Below are positions 6,202 through 8,166 of a stretch of 8,166 bases of DNA, piece after piece. Positions within the stretch are counted from its first letter, which is position 1; each line of letters begins with the position of its first letter. The translations under genes were made by a program, and so were the position numbers. The DNA comes from Chloroflexia bacterium (GTDB taxonomy: Bacteria > Chloroflexota > Chloroflexia > Thermomicrobiales > UBA6265): assembly GCA_013696525.1 (NCBI GenBank), contig JACCYK010000108.1, positions 1 through 8,166 on the forward strand, read 5' to 3'. The notes under the pieces are model-generated. The model saw nothing but the letters and a program-made list of their open reading frames with translations. It did no database searches and was not told the origin of the DNA.

Positions 6202-7872
6202 GTGGGAACCAGAACGGACGACAACTACGCGATGACGTTCCTGCGCCGGCTGGCCACATTCCTGTTCGCGATCCTGATCGCGGCCGGGCTGATCGCCGGC
6301 GACCGGATGAGCGACGCCTATTGGCTGGCCCTCCTCGGCGCCGCCTGGCTCTTGCTGCTGGTCGCGCTCTGGCCGGCGCTGCCGGCCGACCTGCCCACCT
6401 TTGCCCGGACCACGGTCCGCACCGGCATCTTGCTGACGACCATCTTCATCATCCTCGGCATCCAGCTCCTGCGGATCCAGGTGGTCCAGAGCGAGGCGAT
6501 CGCGAACCGGGTCGGCACCGATCCCGCCACCGGCGAGGTGATCGCCAACCCCCGGCTCCAGGTCGCCGATCTCGCCATCCGCCGCGGCCGGATATTCGAC
6601 GCCAATGGTGCGATCCTGGCCGATACGGTGTTCGACGGGAACACCGCCCGCCGCGTCTACCCGGACCCGTCGGTGGCGCATGTGGTCGGCTACTTCTCGC
6701 CCCTGCTGTACGGCAAGGCTGGGCTTGAGGCGACCTACGACCACGTCTTGGCGGGCCAGGACGGCGCTAACGCGATCGAGCGGGAGATCAACGCCCTGCT
6801 CGGCCGGCCGGCGGCGGGGCTTGACCTGCGTCTGACGCTCGACGGCACCCTCCAGCGCCTGGCCCACGAGCGGCTGGCGGGTCGTGCTGGCGCGGTGGTC
6901 CTGATCGAGGTCGAGACCGGCGCCGTGCTGGCGCTGGCCAGCCAGCCCGGCTACGACCCGAACGCCCTCTTCACCGCTTCCGTCACCGAGCGGGATGCCG
7001 CCGTCGCCGCCTGGGAGATTCTGGTGGCGGACCCGGCGGCGCCGCTCGTGCCGCGGGCCAGCCAAGGGCTGTACACGCCCGGCTCCACCTTCAAGGTGAT
7101 CACCGCCGCCGCCGTCATCGACGCCGGCTACGCCATCCCCGACACGGTCTATGACGACGACGGCATGCTCAATGTCGATGGCCGGCTGATCGAGGAGCGC
7201 AACCGGCCCGATCCCAGCCGCGACCGCTGGACCCTGCGGGAAGGGGTCGAATGGTCACTCAATGTCGTCTTCGCTCAGATCGGGTTGCAGCTTGGCCCCA
7301 CGCTGCTGTGGGACTACGCCGGGGCGTTCGGCTTCGAGCAACCGGTCCCCTTCGACCTGCCGGTGGCGGTCAGCCACGTTGCGTCCAGCCCCGCCTTCCT
7401 CGAATCGCTGCCGGCGGTGGCCGATACCGGCTTCGGCCAGGGTGAGCTGCAGGCAACCCCGCTCTTGATGGCGATGACCGCCGCCGGCATCGCCAACCAG
7501 GGGGCGATCATGCGGCCCTACCTGGTGGCGGAAATCACCGCGCCGGAGGGCGAGGTTGTCTCGCGGACGGGGCCGGCGGTCTGGCGGCAGGCGGTCGCGC
7601 CGGGGGTCGCCGGGCAGGTGGCGGCGATGATGGTCAGCACCGTCGAGCAGGGCCTGGCCGGCGCGGCGGCTATCCCCGGCGTCACCGTCGGCGGCAAGAC
7701 CGGTACCGCCGAGCTGGGCGACGGCCAAGAACCCCACGCCTGGTTCATCGGCTTCGCCGGCGACCCGTCGCCAAGGTACGCGGTGTCGGTCGTGCTCGAG
7801 CACGGCGGCGCCGGCATGGCCGGCACCATGGAGATCGGGCGCGACCTGCTGGCCGCCGCCCTGGCGCCATAA
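6202..7872 (+). CDS. pbpA: Class B penicillin-binding protein (PbpA/FtsI-like transpeptidase)
   Basis: A 556-residue D,D-transpeptidase that cross-links peptidoglycan on the outer face of the membrane. Its transpeptidase motifs are intact: S295-T-F-K298 in YTPGSTFKVIT (nucleophile codon 7084-7086), S352-L-N354, and K499-T-G501 in GGKTGTAE. RGRIFDANGAILAD (from 128) and the VYPDPSVAHVVGY and YGKAGLEATYD stretches mark the N-terminal class B domain and resemble actinobacterial PbpA; no PASTA repeats follow. Unusually, the N-terminus shows three hydrophobic segments, about residues 17-33, 39-58 and 73-92, where most class B enzymes have one. GTG 6202 is chosen for its GGAG site; ATG 6232 would remove only ten residues and keep all three segments. 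The usual partner rodA/ftsW is not seen in the window. The symbol is by similarity; FtsI-type septal function is not excluded. Confidence 0.92.
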   Translation: MGTRTDDNYAMTFLRRLATFLFAILIAAGLIAGDRMSDAYWLALLGAAWLLLLVALWPALPADLPTFARTTVRTGILLTTIFIILGIQLLRIQVVQSEAIANRVGTDPATGEVIANPRLQVADLAIRRGRIFDANGAILADTVFDGNTARRVYPDPSVAHVVGYFSPLLYGKAGLEATYDHVLAGQDGANAIEREINALLGRPAAGLDLRLTLDGTLQRLAHERLAGRAGAVVLIEVETGAVLALASQPGYDPNALFTASVTERDAAVAAWEILVADPAAPLVPRASQGLYTPGSTFKVITAAAVIDAGYAIPDTVYDDDGMLNVDGRLIEERNRPDPSRDRWTLREGVEWSLNVVFAQIGLQLGPTLLWDYAGAFGFEQPVPFDLPVAVSHVASSPAFLESLPAVADTGFGQGELQATPLLMAMTAAGIANQGAIMRPYLVAEITAPEGEVVSRTGPAVWRQAVAPGVAGQVAAMMVSTVEQGLAGAAAIPGVTVGGKTGTAELGDGQEPHAWFIGFAGDPSPRYAVSVVLEHGGAGMAGTMEIGRDLLAAALAP

Positions 7873-7878
7873 CCATGG

Positions 7879-8034
7879 TCAAGGGCGAACGTCGCGGGTC
7901 AGTGGATCGTTCCGCCGGGGTGGCAACAACGTGATCGCGAGCAACGAGACCAGGTGGGCGATGAAGAGCCGGAGGTGCGTCGATTCCGCGTCGTCGGCGA
8001 GAAAGGCCCCGTCCGCCAGGATAGACGCCGCCAT
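7879..8034 (-). pseudogene. Short 51-codon reading frame, possibly the truncated 3' end of a larger gene
   Basis: ATG 8034 to TGA 7881-7879 encodes 51 residues, convergent with pbpA with 6 bases between stop codons. By hand count, G+C at codon positions 1, 2 and 3 is about 69%, 47% and 84%, the pattern of real genes in GC-rich genomes. No ribosome-binding site precedes the ATG. In frame, only seven codons separate it from an upstream TGA, within the sequence at 8043-8062 that resembles a mobile-element end. I therefore suspect the C-terminal remnant of a gene cut by an insertion. The protein has an acidic front part, a hydrophobic stretch LFIAHLVSLLAITLLPP (residues 23-39) that might span a membrane, and a basic tail. 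I do not recognise the family. It could instead be an intact small membrane protein. Confidence 0.4.
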
Positions 8035-8042
8035 CAGGCGGT
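8027..8042. other. Short hairpin CCGCC-ATCA-GGCGG
   Basis: A perfect 5-pair stem (8028-8032 with 8037-8041), extended by a G-T pair, with a 4-base loop. It is followed on + by TTAG. It lies 155 bases past pbpA, could contribute to termination, and overlaps the start of the short minus-strand frame. Confidence 0.25.
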
Positions 8043-8062
8043 TAGCCCGGATTATTCATGAG
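8043..8062. mobile_element. Possible terminal sequence of an insertion sequence
   Basis: TAGCCCGGATTATTCATGAG resembles, from memory, terminal sequences seen at ends of some insertion sequences, perhaps IS1380-related. No transposase or second end is visible, as the window stops about 100 bases later. Its position, exactly where the coding-like frame on - breaks off, supports an insertion boundary. This is tentative. Confidence 0.22.
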
Positions 8063-8098
8063 ACCACATGCGATCGCGACCGTGCGCGTCGGCCGCCA

Positions 8099-8124
8099 AG
8101 CTCGGGAATAAATGGCCCCGAGCT
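8099..8124. other. Strong hairpin near right edge
   Basis: AGCTCGGG (8099-8106) and CCCGAGCT (8117-8124) form a perfect 8-pair stem around a 10-base loop. It is followed on + by GAATTTGACC, a weak T-run. It could be a terminator for sequence beyond the window or part of a repeat element. Confidence 0.35.
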
Positions 8125-8136
8125 GAATTTGACCGT

Positions 8137-8157
8137 CAGCCGGCTTCAGCCGGGTTT
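8137..8157. repeat. Palindromic CAGCCGG repeat / hairpin
   Basis: CCGGC-TTCA-GCCGG (8140-8153) is a perfect 5-pair stem with a tetraloop, followed on + by GTTTGTG. CAGCCGG also occurs twice in tandem with a 3-base spacer (8137-8143, 8147-8153). This is the form of a REP-like intergenic palindrome or a weak intrinsic terminator; copy number cannot be judged in this window. Confidence 0.35.
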
Positions 8158-8166
8158 GTGCAGTCA

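Noticed and set aside
5879..6259. 126-codon minus-strand frame upstream of pbpA
   Set aside because: The part from 6078 down has only modest third-position bias (about 62% G+C by hand count) and no ribosome-binding site. It overlaps the pbpA start. A decayed gene cannot be excluded, but I cannot support one.
6115..7065. 316-codon minus-strand frame antisense to pbpA
   Set aside because: Shadow of the transpeptidase gene; its product is Asp/Gln/Gly/Arg-rich without domains.
1..8166. tRNA, rRNA and CRISPR
   Set aside because: I found no T-loop-like signature (GGTTCGAATCC type), no rRNA-like segments and no regularly spaced repeats.

Overview
The window is GC-rich bacterial DNA with frequent GTG starts behind strong GGAGG-type ribosome-binding sites. 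A solitary MreB, an actinobacterial-like class B penicillin-binding protein and a sorbosone-dehydrogenase-type PQQ enzyme together suggest a rod-shaped bacterium, possibly Chloroflexota of the Thermomicrobia/Sphaerobacter type. That placement is an inference from gene content and protein style; no rRNA or other marker is present. I see no tRNA, rRNA or CRISPR array.

Layout, left to right: (1) the 3' part of a PQQ-dependent sugar/sorbosone dehydrogenase on + (to 857). (2) A convergent mreB on - (942-2000), with a strong hairpin in the gap. (3) A 219-base divergent control region (2001-2219) containing a perfect TGTGA-N6-TCACA palindrome of CRP type and overlapping candidate promoters. (4) A small DUF167/YggU-family gene on + (2220-2537), convergent across a hairpin-filled 35-base gap with a metallo-beta-lactamase-fold hydrolase on - (2573-3202). 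(5) On the same strand upstream of the hydrolase, a PHP-domain phosphoesterase (3313-4344) and, after a 386-base gap, a nucleotidyltransferase-fold protein (4731-5657). (6) A 544-base gap (5658-6201) with no confident gene but with a 12-base element repeated near each divergent gene. (7) A class B transpeptidase, pbpA-like, on + (6202-7872). (8) A 294-base tail holding a 51-codon minus-strand reading frame with coding-like base composition, a possible transposon-end sequence and two hairpins.

The clearest functional theme is cell-wall elongation: MreB organises the lateral wall synthesis machinery and PbpA-type enzymes cross-link it. The two genes are about 4.2 kb apart on opposite strands, and neither has its frequent partners (mreC/mreD, rodA) in the window. 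The middle block (YggU-like, MBL hydrolase, PHP phosphoesterase, nucleotidyltransferase) is a set of housekeeping or poorly characterised enzymes; PHP and MBL could be co-transcribed.

No wholly new multi-gene system is evident. The most noteworthy features are the CRP-like operator beside mreB, the three predicted N-terminal membrane segments of the transpeptidase, and the apparently truncated gene next to a possible mobile-element end at the right edge.
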